DNA of 64,000 bases from Sycon ciliatum (lineage: Eukaryota; Porifera; Calcarea; Leucosolenida; Sycettidae), in contig NC_088646.1 in NCBI RefSeq assembly GCF_964019385.1, positions 7,568,662 through 7,632,661 on the forward strand. The letters are read 5' to 3'. Of this stretch, positions 54,401-64,000 are shown piece by piece. The notes below the pieces were generated by a model that worked only from the letters and a program-made list of their open reading frames with translations, was not told the DNA's origin and did no database searches. Each line of letters starts with the position of its first letter. The stretch's first letter is position 1. The translations under genes and the position numbers were made by a program.

Positions 54401-54762
54401 TGTTCCTCTACCTGGGCTTCTGCAACATTCTCACCCTGCAGTTCACGCAACGCTGCATTCTCATGCTCGTGCCTGCCAAGCATCACCCGGAGGACGCAGC
54501 CTACGTGCGACACGTCGGCACCATTCGCATGCACCTCTACACGGTCGTTCAGATCTTCTGCTTCGGCGTGCTGGTCGTCTTCAAGATGACCAAGGCCGGC
54601 CTGGTCTTCCCGCTCATGGTAGGGCTGATGGTCCCGCTCCGCGACTATGTCATCGGCTACTTCTACTCAGACAAGGAGCTACACGCACTCGATCCCCATG
54701 GACCTGTAGAGAGTGACGACGAAGGAGAAGTTGATGAGTACGAGACGCACATGCCCGCATAA
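51487..54762 (+). CDS. SLC4 family bicarbonate transporter, single exon
   Basis: A 1,091-residue uninterrupted frame, preceded in frame by a stop about 20 bp upstream. Residues 1-110 are His/Gln/Gly-rich and disordered. The cytoplasmic band-3 domain (about 140-490) contains RWRKPQASSLSFHSLLELR and KIPIGAEATTVLVG, the latter wording being typical of Na-coupled bicarbonate cotransporters (SLC4A4/5/7/8/10). The membrane domain starts near 525 (LFGGLWQDLGRLKRRYVSDF) and includes FAGQPMMIIGPTGPTIVFE (about 590-608). A large extracellular loop (about 685-735) carries several N-glycosylation sequons and four cysteines, again like the Na-coupled clade rather than the anion exchangers. The tail is acidic. 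It should exchange or co-transport bicarbonate across the plasma membrane for pH control. An unusual CDCGDPEC motif lies at about 329-336. The lack of any intron is odd for this family. Confidence 0.95.
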   Translation: MGDQHRRQHNRRSGEHQHHDGNGVGNNGVGNNGIPLINVEQHSPPPEHQQQHHSHRRQHQPEQQSGHQTRTPAPQNNGHSKGGGGGGGGGGAPNPGRQQAEVQLSSVPQEGFVQMSQLHMEDDQAEWRQRGRWLKFEEEVNEDVGRWRKPQASSLSFHSLLELRRCIDKGTVLLDLPKPDLMGIATAVVDDMVMTGQLERAQRTDVLHALLQRHVHQSDLAKLHQPLSRMGSVFRRKNRLTPSVSIQSLTSAPLSRTGSNRFSVRSVKNKLTPRHKQLQRSHTEQAQAIRAGSDGSSAPKGVPKSNLLGPPGQLKAAGGVTVNAGADVPPCDCGDPECTVGLEPNLGEEDKQLTKDEQDLLKKIPIGAEATTVLVGTADFLTSPVMAFVRLNEGRPLGNLTEVPIPVRFLFVLLGPEEEGNNYQEIGRAIATLMADPVFHEAAYRAESRQDLLTSIEEFLEDSLVLPRGKYDKDLLLPAIKQQNMRRRKNKAERDAMLEKEPEEDPLAKTGHLFGGLWQDLGRLKRRYVSDFTDAMNMQSFVTFVFMYFGSIAPIIAFGSLLGEKTKHTFGLPETIISSALGGIIWGIFAGQPMMIIGPTGPTIVFEGVIYIFAKENNINFFPWRFWIGVWVFVILALVTVTDSSYLVKKFTRFTEEVFAALIAFIFIFEPLISIDHAFKHHPVDINYCTTDYCITPNASAYEDDLNGTEPTAAYNCTGAAYGNASNASSYGCNPGAADKYGGKPGIHNQPNSAMLYMVLLIGTFVMAYALRKLKTSRYLGKIPRRILGDFGIAFSILTFVFLDHFLFKTIHSDKIDAPSGIVTSTPRSWLISPMDGMTAGHIFGAFVPGLLVAFLVFVETQVTCLICCSPDHKFKKIGGYHWNLAVVAIYSLFCSYTGLPWMCGTPVPSLSHTQSLLKINKNVAPGEKPKIEGAYEQRLTNILIHGVIACSLAPPVALVLRQIPIAVIMGVFLYLGFCNILTLQFTQRCILMLVPAKHHPEDAAYVRHVGTIRMHLYTVVQIFCFGVLVVFKMTKAGLVFPLMVGLMVPLRDYVIGYFYSDKELHALDPHGPVESDDEGEVDEYETHMPA

Positions 54763-55723
54763 CGGATCCAAGCAGCAATTCCGTCATCATCATCATCATT
54801 ATCATCATCATTATCGTCGTTGTCTCATGTCTGCTATGTGAAGACCTTACACTTATCAGTATAAAAGGTTTGCATGCAAACTTGCTTTACTCTACCTTTG
54901 TGATTGTCAGTCTTACATTGTATTCTCGTCTCCGAGTATCTCCAGCTAACACCTACCAGTATATTAGATACTGATACATTTGAACTAGGTACCTGTAAGC
55001 AAACATAGGTAAGCTGCTCCTTTTTGTCATACATAAGATTTAGTGCTAGCGGCCCACGTGCAGGTGTAACCTATCAGTACTTTACATATTTTAAGTGGCA
55101 TTTTCAATTGCGATGAACATAGCACAGCATTCATCTAGATTCGGACACATTCCTGCTATTCTACTATTCTCTGATCTATTATTGCTTCGTCAAATTCACA
55201 TTTCCTTTGCCGATGATTTTTGACAACTTGTACTTTGGTTTTCTCTTGTTGATCGCCTCAGTACCGCCATCAAACATTTTACCAATGACACGATCCGTTG
55301 CCAGTGCCCAGTTACCAATGGAAGCCCAGCAAGTTATTTAAATTTTTAAAGACCGTCATATTCGTATACTGAATCCGAATCCCAATGTATAATTCAAGCT
55401 CTCGAAGCTACACATACTGCACACATATATGTAGGTGTGCAAGCACCAATTTAGTAACTTTGCTGTTTACTAACAATACTATTTAGTAACAGTTAACATT
55501 AGGATGTTTTCCCAGTGCTTCTATGGGTGTGTTTTCTACTCAGCACTCTGGCATGTCCATAGCAGGCCGCCAGTCAGAAAGCTAAGACATTTTGGCAGTT
55601 GATCGAATACCTGGTGGCTACTGCCGCGATGTGGATTTGTGTGGTTATTCAGTCAACGCATGCTCAACTTGACCGTCGTGCCTTGGCTTCCTGGGTGCAC
55701 AGTATGGGTCAACATAACAACTA
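54763..55723. other. SLC4 3' flank, gene-free
   Basis: It begins with a TCATCATCATCAT-rich stretch just after the SLC4 stop, then AT-rich sequence without a recognisable gene. No unambiguous AATAAA is seen in the first few hundred bases. Confidence 0.45.
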
Positions 55724-56183
55724 CAGGTGGAATCCTGATAATTCGAACCTCCAAATGCCAGAAAAAACTTCTAATTATCAGGACATTCTAATTATCCAAA
55801 CATGAACCCACAACACAATATGTATGTCAAAATGCTCCCATGGTCACGCAGAGTTGCGCCATGCCTATGGACCTTAGACACAGATCTCACGGATACTGAA
55901 CTGACAGGCACAGCCTGCTCATGCAAACTGCACTGACCAGTACAGTGTACAGTGAACTTCGAATTACACGTTGCTAACTTCGATTATCAGCACAAATCCC
56001 ACACATTTTCTATGTAAGTGGAATCCGTGGAACTTCGAATTAACCGGACATGTCCGGTTCGAGGTTCGAATCATCAAAAAAAATTATGTGGGAATCGTAT
56101 TGACAGAAATCGGTCCTGGAAAAACTTCTAATTAAGCGGTATGTTCGAATTAAGACATGTTCGAATTATCAGGATTCCACCTG
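55724..56183. mobile_element. Tigger/pogo-like miniature element (CAGGTGGAATCC family, copy 2)
   Basis: Ends CAGGTGGAATCCTGATAATT and the inverted end at 56183, TA on both sides (55722-55723 and 56184-56185). Relative to copy 1 at 2216-2684 the interior is reversed, and the two align along nearly their whole length. Confidence 0.82.
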
Positions 56184-56404
56184 TATTATCATGTTGGCCC
56201 ATACTATAATATGTAGTTGCTTCCTCTTATTCTTGATTTCTGGTCCAAAGATCGATGGTCACACAATTGTGGTCAAATGGTACTTGTACCAGAAAGCTGA
56301 AAACGGATTCCTAAGAGCAAAAAAAGACACTATCGTATATGCCACATAGCCATGATCTATGATTCACATGCCTGTGTGTGCGTGTGTGCGCGTGTGCGTG
56401 TGTG

Positions 56405-56630
56405 CATGGTGTCCCATATGGTGCAGTGGTATGTGCAGCGATTTCCAATCGATAGATTGCGGGTTCGATTCCCGACGATTATGGTCACACACGTCTTTCT
56501 TCTCTTTCTCGGACTCTTCCTGACTTTTCTTTCATTCTCCTGGGTGGTTACCAACAGCCAGTGCATGCCGGAGTATGTGGTGTGATGTGTGTGTGGGAAA
56601 AAAAAAAGAAAGAAAAAAATGAAAAGACCA
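56405..56630 (+). mobile_element. tRNA-derived SINE
   Basis: The head has an A-box-like TGGTGCAGTGGTA and, 40 bp on, a B-box GGTTCGATTCC, the two internal promoter elements of tRNA genes. A body of unrelated sequence follows (TCTTTCTTCTCTTTCTCGG, then CCTGGGTGGTTACCAACAGC) and an A-rich tail (AAAAAAAAAAGAAAGAAAAA) closes it at about 56600-56630. Anticodon-arm pairing is poor, so it is a SINE and not a tRNA gene. Target duplication is not clear. Confidence 0.65.
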
Positions 56631-57379
56631 AAAAAGGGATTCACTGGCCAGAAAATGTCACTCCAAATAGCTGTATGGTGTAGACCAGGCTGAATAGTGA
56701 CGGTCAATTCTTCAGCCTTGCAAGCTGTTGAATGGTGTAATCCCAGCACAAGTTGCTATGGCTTCTGCCGTAGCATTGCTATCATCGCCTCCGGCGATGG
56801 GCGAAAGAAGAAGAAGGTCAAAGGTGTGCATGGTGCATGGTGCAACAAAGGCACACATGAAAGCCACATGATGTACACACAGACGAGAAAGAGAGCAGGA
56901 GATGTCCTTCCAACAAAGGAGTACCATACATAGTCATGCACAACCTAAACCATCATGAGACAGTGGCTTCTACAGCATGCACCGCGCCAGGGCGTACGGG
57001 TACGTGCAGGGAACGTGCTACACAGAATACACAGCATCAGCCAACACGCGGCATGATCCACAAGCAAGTTGGATTTCGTTGGTTGCATTCTTCGCTACAT
57101 GCACTCCTGGATATACAATTTGCCATGTGCATCGCTACATGCATTGCCTCCAACATTGTGTGTGTCCGGGCCGAGCGTTACATGTGCATTGCATGCTCAA
57201 TTTTGGCAATGCTTGCCTTGACGGTTTGAAAGGATGGCTTTAGGACTGCACAGCATATGTCGCAGAAAACAACTTAGCTGACCTTAGAAATTCAAGGACA
57301 ATCCTGCTGTCCGTGACTTGGTGAAAACTGCTGAAAATGAAATTATAGAAGAAAATACCAGTAGAAAACAGTATTTAGG
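56631..57379. other. Gene-free stretch downstream of the sushi/vWA gene
   Basis: Presumed 3' flank of the minus-strand gene that ends at 57380. Open frames of up to 97 codons have no recognisable content. Confidence 0.4.
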
Positions 57380-60300
57380 TTAAACTGTCACCACTCCACT
57401 TCTGAATGCAGCGCCAAACTGGAAGAGATCATCGAAGTGCCGAAGTACAAAGAGGTGGTTTTCAGTGGGATTTGAGGCAATACGGGTCAATTTCCTCATC
57501 TCCAGGTCAGAGCCGATTCCCACCACAAACAGTTCGCTGCAGGCACATCTGAGGGCGGCGGCCGTTTTCGCAGGGTTTCCACAGTGATTGGACTTGCCGT
57601 CAGTGATGACGAAGACGACTTTGCGACAGCCGCGACGCGACTGCCTCAGCACCTCATTGACTTTGGTCAATCCACAACGGATTCCCGTGCCACCGCCGGA
57701 CGGAGTCATTTCCTCTTCTGGCCACCTGAACTCCCTGGCATCGGTTAAGTTGGCAACTACACGGGCGTGATGAGAGAATTTTACAGCACCCACACGAAGA
57801 CAATCGGGAGCCAGCTTAGACGTCCGTGCAAGATAAGAAGATACAATGTCCTCCGTGAATTCGATCGCCGCACTGAAGTGCTTATCCTTAATGCTACCTG
57901 ACTCATCAATGGCAAAGACCAGTTCAAGACAGTACTTGTTGCACGTGCCACAGCAGTGCTGATGCTGGCGCAGTACATTCCTGTATGTGAAAGCGCTGGG
58001 CCGATAGCAGCTCTGGCAAGATTCTTGAGCCATGCACGGGCAAGCATTGCCAGTGCAGGATCTCGCCGGAATGCTCATCAGGCTGTGGACGAGACTCGAC
58101 ACAGGTTGGAAGTTGACTGCAGACACAAGCACACGTACACATGCATATGAGGCAATGGGAAGAAGGCTCAGCTCATATTGTCATTTTGCAACAACTGTAC
58201 ACTACGATGCAGCATAATAGCATAACAAAATTCAGCATTACTTAACTTTAGGTGCAACATTCACTGCGCCATGTATTCTCTTCTCCTCTCAAGGTCATTC
58301 ATGCAGTCCATGCACCGTGCACTGTGCAGCTTGTGCATACAGTACTGCATCCATTTAAAAACATAAATATGGGTCCGTCAGTTTCTTGGCGGGCCTTTGC
58401 CTTCGGAGTGGCAGCAGTGGCGGCATTCAAGGTGAACCTGTTCTTCTTCTGTGTGACAGCTGCATGCTCGGCACACTGAGCACCGTACTGGCTGCTGCCT
58501 GTTGCCAGCACATTGGTGCATCCCAGAATAGACTGTGAGCCAAGTGCATGAATTCATGATTTTCGTTCCCACTTTGGGTGTAACGCGATTTTGTTCTTTT
58601 AGCATGTGGAGAGACCTAATAGAAGATCATTTTTGATTGTTGTCAGTTTGGGAAGCTTGCAGGGAAGTCAAAATAAGCAATTATCTTAACATACCCCGTT
58701 TCCATAGCAACTACATAGCAACTGACATAGCAACATGCTATTTTGAAGGTGTTTCTTACTTTTTTCAGCAGGCAACGGCACTGGACGAAGAAATGTATAT
58801 CAAGCGTCATTGCAGCTGGGTTAAAATAACTATACGAGCCAAAAATTATAGAATTACGCATAAGTGCATTGTATAAAGTACGTGCACATTTTAAATATTA
58901 CTCGAAGTGACGATGCACTGGTAGGTAAGTGCACATGAAATGGTGCCGACAACCACGAAATGCATTTCAGGAATGATAATGTACAGAACAAACAGGTGGC
59001 ATTCAATATACAAAGCCCAGCAGCAGCGAATTCTCCAGACAACGGTTGGAAAAGACCATCAACAACAGCCAGGAGAATCTGGTTTAATCCGGTGCAATGC
59101 TCATTACACCCTCTACATCTCTATAATATATACATGTACAGTATGGCAGAACAATGTTAAACAAGTTGCTAGATACAGGATTTGTATATTTGCACTCATA
59201 TAACTGATCAATGTAACGTTACTTCGTAAGTACTGCTGTATTGCTTCCTAACTTATAAGTGCAAAGGGTAGAGCAATGACCGTAACCAGTAACGTTAGAG
59301 GACCACAGGGGTATACCGGTAGATACAGATCTGTAGTTTATTTTAACTATAATAATTATTATTTTGAAACATTACCCATTGTATGTACAGAACACAAGCG
59401 GAAAGATACATACATATTCATGTTAATCATAGTCTGAAGCACTTCAGTATAAAAGATCGAAACAGTTATTAGCTCTCCGGAGATAAGGTACATTGTACGT
59501 TCTACATGTATTTCTGCTCCAACAGATTACAAAAAACCTTTAGTTTAGCTTGACTGATCAGCAGCAAGCATGCTAGCACACTGATATGATGGACATGATG
59601 ATGTTCGTACTGCCACTGCGCTGCACTAGCACTGCACACAATACTATAGAAACCACGAAAAAACATCGTCATGATGCGGCTGGGTTTGCACCACCGTACA
59701 TGTTTGCGAGGTCAGTGGTGCAACAGAAGTCCGCTCCAGCTCTTGTGACCTTGGTTCTTGTCGATGGCGGCTATTGATTTGGCCAAAGTAGTTTCTCCCT
59801 TCTATTTTGGGCATGTTCGTGCCTGATTTGGAAGTGACAACAAGCTGAATTCGAATCTAGTCGAGTAGATGAAACGAACTGGGGAAAAAAATTGCGGTAC
59901 GATCAAGGTCGGAACGAAAAAAAATTCTAACAGGATTTTTGGTGCCTGGCTCACAGTCTAGAACAGGCAGGTGGTCTTCAGGACTGTTCATCAAGGGTGA
60001 CAACACTACCGATATCCGTAGCTTCCCCTTGTCGGTGCTGCACTGCCAGCCCGATCACGCCTAGAAGCACTTAGTCATGCAGAATGGCCATCTTCCCGGG
60101 GCTGCTCCAGGGAGACCAAGAGCACTGCAAAACATGTCAGTGACCTATGAACTGTGATGCCATTTGCCCAAATACAAACTGACAGAGGAAAATCGCAGAG
60201 GAAAATCCTTCAGACTTGCTCTCTGAGTGCTGTTGGCTATTGATGGACCCGTCCACTTTCGGAGCGGATTGTGCTTTCAGCACTCGGACTAACAGACGGC

Positions 60301-63300
60301 ACCCCACTCTCAACACACATACACACACACACATACACACAAGTACACACACGTGCCCACGAACATAATGTGTTTTACTCACATTCGCAATTGGGACGAG
60401 GATGATCCCAGCGTCCATCACGCTGGCAGGTCAGAACACGCCGTCCCCTCAGCGAGAAGCCAGTTCTGCAATAGTAGCTGACCTGGCTTCCAACTCGGCC
60501 AAAGTCTCTTCCATGTGCAAGCTGACCATTTTCAGGGTAGCCAGGGTCTCCACAAGTCTTTGGATGGTCACCTAGGACACAAATCATTTAAAAAAACTGA
60601 ATCAAGCCCTCATTATAGTACCGTATTATCTCTAATATAAGCACAGTCTCCAATAATAGCACGTCTCCAATAATAGAACACCTTGGGGCGGCATTCAAAA
60701 AATAAAGTGCTCAGTCTCCATTATAAGCACACTGTGTAAATTCATTATCTGTACCGGCGAAAAAAATCTTGAAAGGTGTGTGTCTGACATGAATTTGGCA
60801 TGGCAACATGCCTCTGAAATGAGGTTGAAATAATAATGGAACAGTCTCCAATAAAGGAACGTCTCCGTTAATAGCACGGGGCGGGGCGGAGGTACATTGA
60901 AAAAATAAAGGACCATGCTTATATTAGAGATAATACGGTAACTGCAATATCCTCAACACCGGAAGAAGAACCAAATCAACTTGTGACGCATTCCATATTG
61001 ATGTACGGCCCGGTTTTCAACACACCCTAGCAAATGTTAAAAGTTTAGAAACTGCCACCAATGGAGAAAATTATGCTTAGATGTGTGAGGAAAGCTATAT
61101 GGCACTGAGCACCAGTTACTGTCTCAGGCACGGCGGAACCGGTCCAGTTGGTCCGGCCATGGTTGGTCAGGCCATGGCCGGACCAACTTTTTAGCCACCA
61201 ACGTGTGTTTACTGCTGAGGAGGTCATGTGTATACCCGCCATATCATACACAATGCATGAAAGACAAGCTTATGGCCGGACCAATCACAAACTGCTTCCG
61301 CCGGTACTGTGTCTTCATCACAGAGCATGGCTTGCAAACATATTCAGCATGATTCACATGCAACCAGAGGTTACTGGTACTCACGGACGCACTGGCCGGG
61401 CTTGCCGGACCACTGGTGGTTCTCCAGGCAATAGCGAATCGCCGAACCCTGGTTGCCATAGCCCGGGTCACACGTACACACCACGTACTCGTCGATGGCG
61501 TACTCTTGCTTGGCTGGCCCGCAGATGCCGTTCGCAGGATTCGGCACTGGGGTGCAGCTGTGCTTCGGGTTCACTACATCAAGAATACACACACACATTG
61601 CTACACTGTGCTAGCAGCTGCTATTAAGGTAGCTCAATAGGAAAAACTTGGTCCGAAGATTGTCCAGTTTTACTTTTTTCTACACCTTTCTACATGTGTA
61701 CTGAGTGAAAAAAACATTCCTTGGGGGGGGGGGGGGGGGGTAATTGGGCTAAATCTTCCCGTACGGTGCCTAGAAAAATATACGATTTTGCGGAGTTTTT
61801 AGCACACATCTCTTCAGGAAACATTTTCATTAGAATGCTTTATTGAGTCTTTCTTGATGCTCTGCTTCGTCGAGGGATGTCCCTGGAACAAAACTGGAGC
61901 ATTGGGGAAGTTCTACTAGCCTTGAATTCAACTATTCAGTTTCAAAAGTTGTTGCGGGTTGCGAAATTTACGTCAAATTTGTTACAAAGAGGATGAAATT
62001 TCAAAATTGGTCCGAATATGTTCATGTTTTTCTTCTTTATGATCAAGTCGGACCCTTACTGAGCTGGAAAAACAAAAGTTTTTTTTGGGGGGGGGGGGGG
62101 GAATTAGGCAAAATGTTGCTGATATGCCGGACCATTTTCATATATCGGACATGTGTATTTTGCCTCCAAGACACTGTTTTTCCTGCAAAACTTGATAGAG
62201 GTTCCATTGGTTATGAGGTTGGTACTGATAGAACAGCTGTAACAGGGTAACAGAGCACGATCTGCCTTTAGGTTTTGAAAAGAATTCCAGTCAATGGGCA
62301 CCAAAAAGCCATACACATACTGGTAGAACAAAATAATTAATTTGAAATTCTAAAGTGAAAAATCTTTTAAATAATCCACTTACAGATGCAGCGCGGGATT
62401 GGATTTGCCCATTCGCCATTGTGACACAAAACTGTAGGCAGAGCACTAGTCAGCTCGTAGAACTCGTTACATATGACCTCGACCTGCGAACCGTTATGGT
62501 ATGATTTGATGAAAGGGTGCTGGACAACCCTGACAACGCCGTTCTCCACAGCCAGCCTCTCACACGGTGCTGCACACAAGAAGAACGCAACCATGCACGC
62601 AAAGAATGGTTTAAGCACACACCTACAGCATGCATCTACAAGGTCTGAACAGCTAGCTGCCCGGAGATAAAGTAGCATTTTTCTTTACTTAGTCACACAG
62701 TTTACTTCGCAAATCCAAACGGGAATTTCTTCCCAATAACAAGGTCGCGAACATGCATCTTCACTTGTGAACACTAATGCACTGGCAGGTCTATTCATAC
62801 AGGAACATAGGTGCCAAAGAACAGGCTGATGAAGAACATCCACGCTAGAAAGTCACCAGATTTATAAGGACGTACCAGGGTGGAAGCAAAGATTTAGGAA
62901 CACCAGTGTGGTTTTCAAGTAACACTGCATTCACAGTGCACCTGTGCCATGTAAGTGTAATAGCACAGAATAGGAATAAAGACGTTGGAATCTCAAACGT
63001 AAGAACATCACTAGCCGGACACGCAGACCCCATCCCCCTCCCCTCGTTCTTCGGCACTCAGTGTTACTGAACTGTGACAATAAATGCATATGTATCCTCC
63101 TGATAAGAGTTTATGCCGAGACCGTCCAGCCATCCCACTCTGATCGGGATAGTCACGCATTGCACTACAACACTGCTATACACTCTACATCGGAGACGAA
63201 TAGCCTTGCACACGGGATGGGTGTCCCACTTTAGCACTGAGGTTGATCAGCCTGAAACTTCCTGGCGACCTCCCAGTGATGCTAACGGCCATCTTGAAGT

Positions 63301-64000
63301 CTTTTAAAAGGTTCATCATGACCCCACTGTGTCCCCTTACCGTTGCATTTGTAATCACCACGGCAAGCCTGTGTCTCACGGAATATCACGCACTTGCTGG
63401 TCACTTGGGCAGATGCGGCGTCGTAGGTAATCTCCAGGTCGTGCACGAACCGTTCCTTGATACCCGCGGGCCCTGGAACGTCACGGCACACCTTGCTGCA
63501 GTCACCCCAGGACGTATGATCGGGTGGGCACTTGCGATGAGCTAATCAACAGCAGCACGGACAGTCAGAAACACAGACGCAATCACTACATCCCGGGTGT
63601 GCGGAAATAATGACCGGCACTGGCTCGAAGAAACCAGTTGACGTTTACAATAGACTTCCTCTGATGCAAACACACGCGTGCGCGCGCACGCACACACACA
63701 TATACCCCCCCCCCCCCCCACACACACACATCTGCGACACATAATTATGTGACACATCACTCAATCATTTTTAAATATACTCAAAGTACATGTACATGTA
63801 TTCTCTGGTTTATTTATCTGCACCAGGCAGCCAGAGAAAGAGAGCGGTGGCTTATGTGACTACGCTTACATTGTCTGTGAATGCAGACCGGCTCCTTGCC
63901 ATGCCAAAGGCCATCACCCTTGCACTTCCTGTAGGCTTTGCCATTGGTTCGTTGATAGCCGTTTGCGCAGGAATGCGAGAGAACGGTGTTTACAGGGTAC
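57380..64000 (-). CDS. Sushi-repeat and von Willebrand A domain protein, 3' six exons
   Basis: Minus-strand exons 64000-63870 (5' end off the window), 63541-63341, 62569-62384, 61573-61385, 60571-60383 and 58116-57380 join with GT/AG borders; every junction is phase 1. In order they encode the end of a sushi repeat (SCANGYQRTNGKAYRKC, GLWHGKEPVC); a cysteine-rich module (CPPDHTSWGDCSKVC, then CRGDYKC); and three complete sushi/CCP repeats with conserved cysteines and W (PCERLAVENG, NGEWANPIPRC; SCTPVPNPANG, NHQWSG; TCGDPGYPENGQL, DGRWDHPRPNC). A Cys-rich linker and a vWA domain follow. The vWA metal-binding motif is complete (DESGS, GGGTGI threonine, ITDGKS). The protein ends right after vWA; no membrane segment or protease is present. 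It is probably an extracellular adhesion or recognition protein. Sushi-then-vWA recalls complement factor B without its protease, but orthology is not supported. Confidence 0.88.
58378..58550 (-). pseudogene. Possible piggyBac transposase C-terminal remnant
   Basis: In the last intron of the sushi/vWA gene, a minus-strand frame reads RCSVCRACSCHTEEEQVHLE then CRHCC and stops. The CxxC...CxxC spacing after a basic stretch resembles the zinc-ribbon tail of piggyBac-type transposases. No catalytic domain is found beside it. Chance is not excluded. Confidence 0.28.
60319..60356. repeat. (CA)n microsatellite
   Basis: Short CA/CATA array 3' of the sushi exon at 60383-60571. Confidence 0.85.
60621..60938. 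mobile_element. Miniature element CCGTATTATCTC family, copy 2
   Basis: Ends CCGTATTATCTCTAATATAA and the inverted TTATATTAGAGATAATACGG, TA on both sides. The interior repeats TCTCCAATAATAG. It lies in an intron of the sushi/vWA gene; copy 1 is at 28886-29231. Confidence 0.8.
61640..62340. repeat. Two diverged direct copies with long G runs
   Basis: Both halves start near TTGGTCCGAA (61650 and 62009), run through a GAGTGAAAAAA or GAGCTGGAAAAA block, then a run of about 16 G (61723-61740 and 62086-62101) and GGGCTAAATCTT or TAGGCAAAATGTT. Intronic, non-coding. Confidence 0.5.
63672..63735. repeat. CA/CG/poly-C microsatellite
   Basis: Alternating GCGCGC, CACACA and a run of C, in an intron of the sushi/vWA gene. 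Confidence 0.85.

Overview
The window is nuclear DNA of an animal. Its genes have GT-AG introns, it encodes typical metazoan proteins (RPL24, ITPA, BCCIP, CCDC28, an SLC4 bicarbonate transporter, a sushi/von Willebrand A protein), and a very large part of it is made of short inverted-repeat DNA transposons. Short introns, compact head-to-head gene pairs and the THAP-type transposon suggest a marine invertebrate, perhaps a non-bilaterian such as a sponge. The species cannot be settled from the sequence alone. The motif TACATGTA is conspicuously frequent throughout.

Layout. 1-223 (-): first exon of an imidazolonepropionase (AMDHD1) gene that runs off the left edge. 1.4-2.7 kb: three miniature transposons, one nested in another. 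4.7-6.1 kb (-): an unrecognised coiled-coil protein. 7.2-11.3 kb: a 4.1-kb segment bounded by Tigger/pogo-like ends, holding a tandemly duplicated exon-like block and a perfect 165-bp inverted repeat. 13.0-20.4 kb (-): a complete eight-exon ITPA gene whose introns are loaded with miniature elements. 20.8-26.4 kb: an apparently intact autonomous transposon with a THAP/DDE transposase (+) and a convergent SAP-SWIM-YqaJ nuclease (-). It sits in what was a head-to-head promoter of about 0.5 kb between ITPA and BCCIP. 26.5-27.4 kb (+): BCCIP in one exon. 28.8-30.7 kb: nested miniature elements, a degraded copy of CCDC28 exon 1 and an inverted pair of tRNA-like repeats.

31.4-32.9 kb (-): a three-exon CCDC28 gene. 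33.3-35.1 kb (+): five-exon RPL24, divergent from CCDC28. 35.3-38.5 kb: dense miniature and foldback elements. 38.6-40.3 kb (+): a decayed reverse-transcriptase retroelement with a 35-bp tandem expansion. 40.3-51.3 kb: no supportable gene, only repeats and microsatellites. 51.3-54.8 kb (+): a 1,091-residue SLC4 transporter in a single exon behind a TATA box. 55.7-56.6 kb: a Tigger-like element and a tRNA-derived SINE. 57.4-64.0 kb (-): the 3' six exons of a modular extracellular protein (sushi repeats plus a C-terminal vWA domain), all joined by phase-1 introns, continuing off the right edge.

The host genes are unrelated housekeeping, transport and extracellular genes; no operon-like grouping is seen. 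The unifying feature is mobile DNA: at least ten terminal-inverted-repeat families, most flanked by TA, several of them nested so that the order of insertion can be read.
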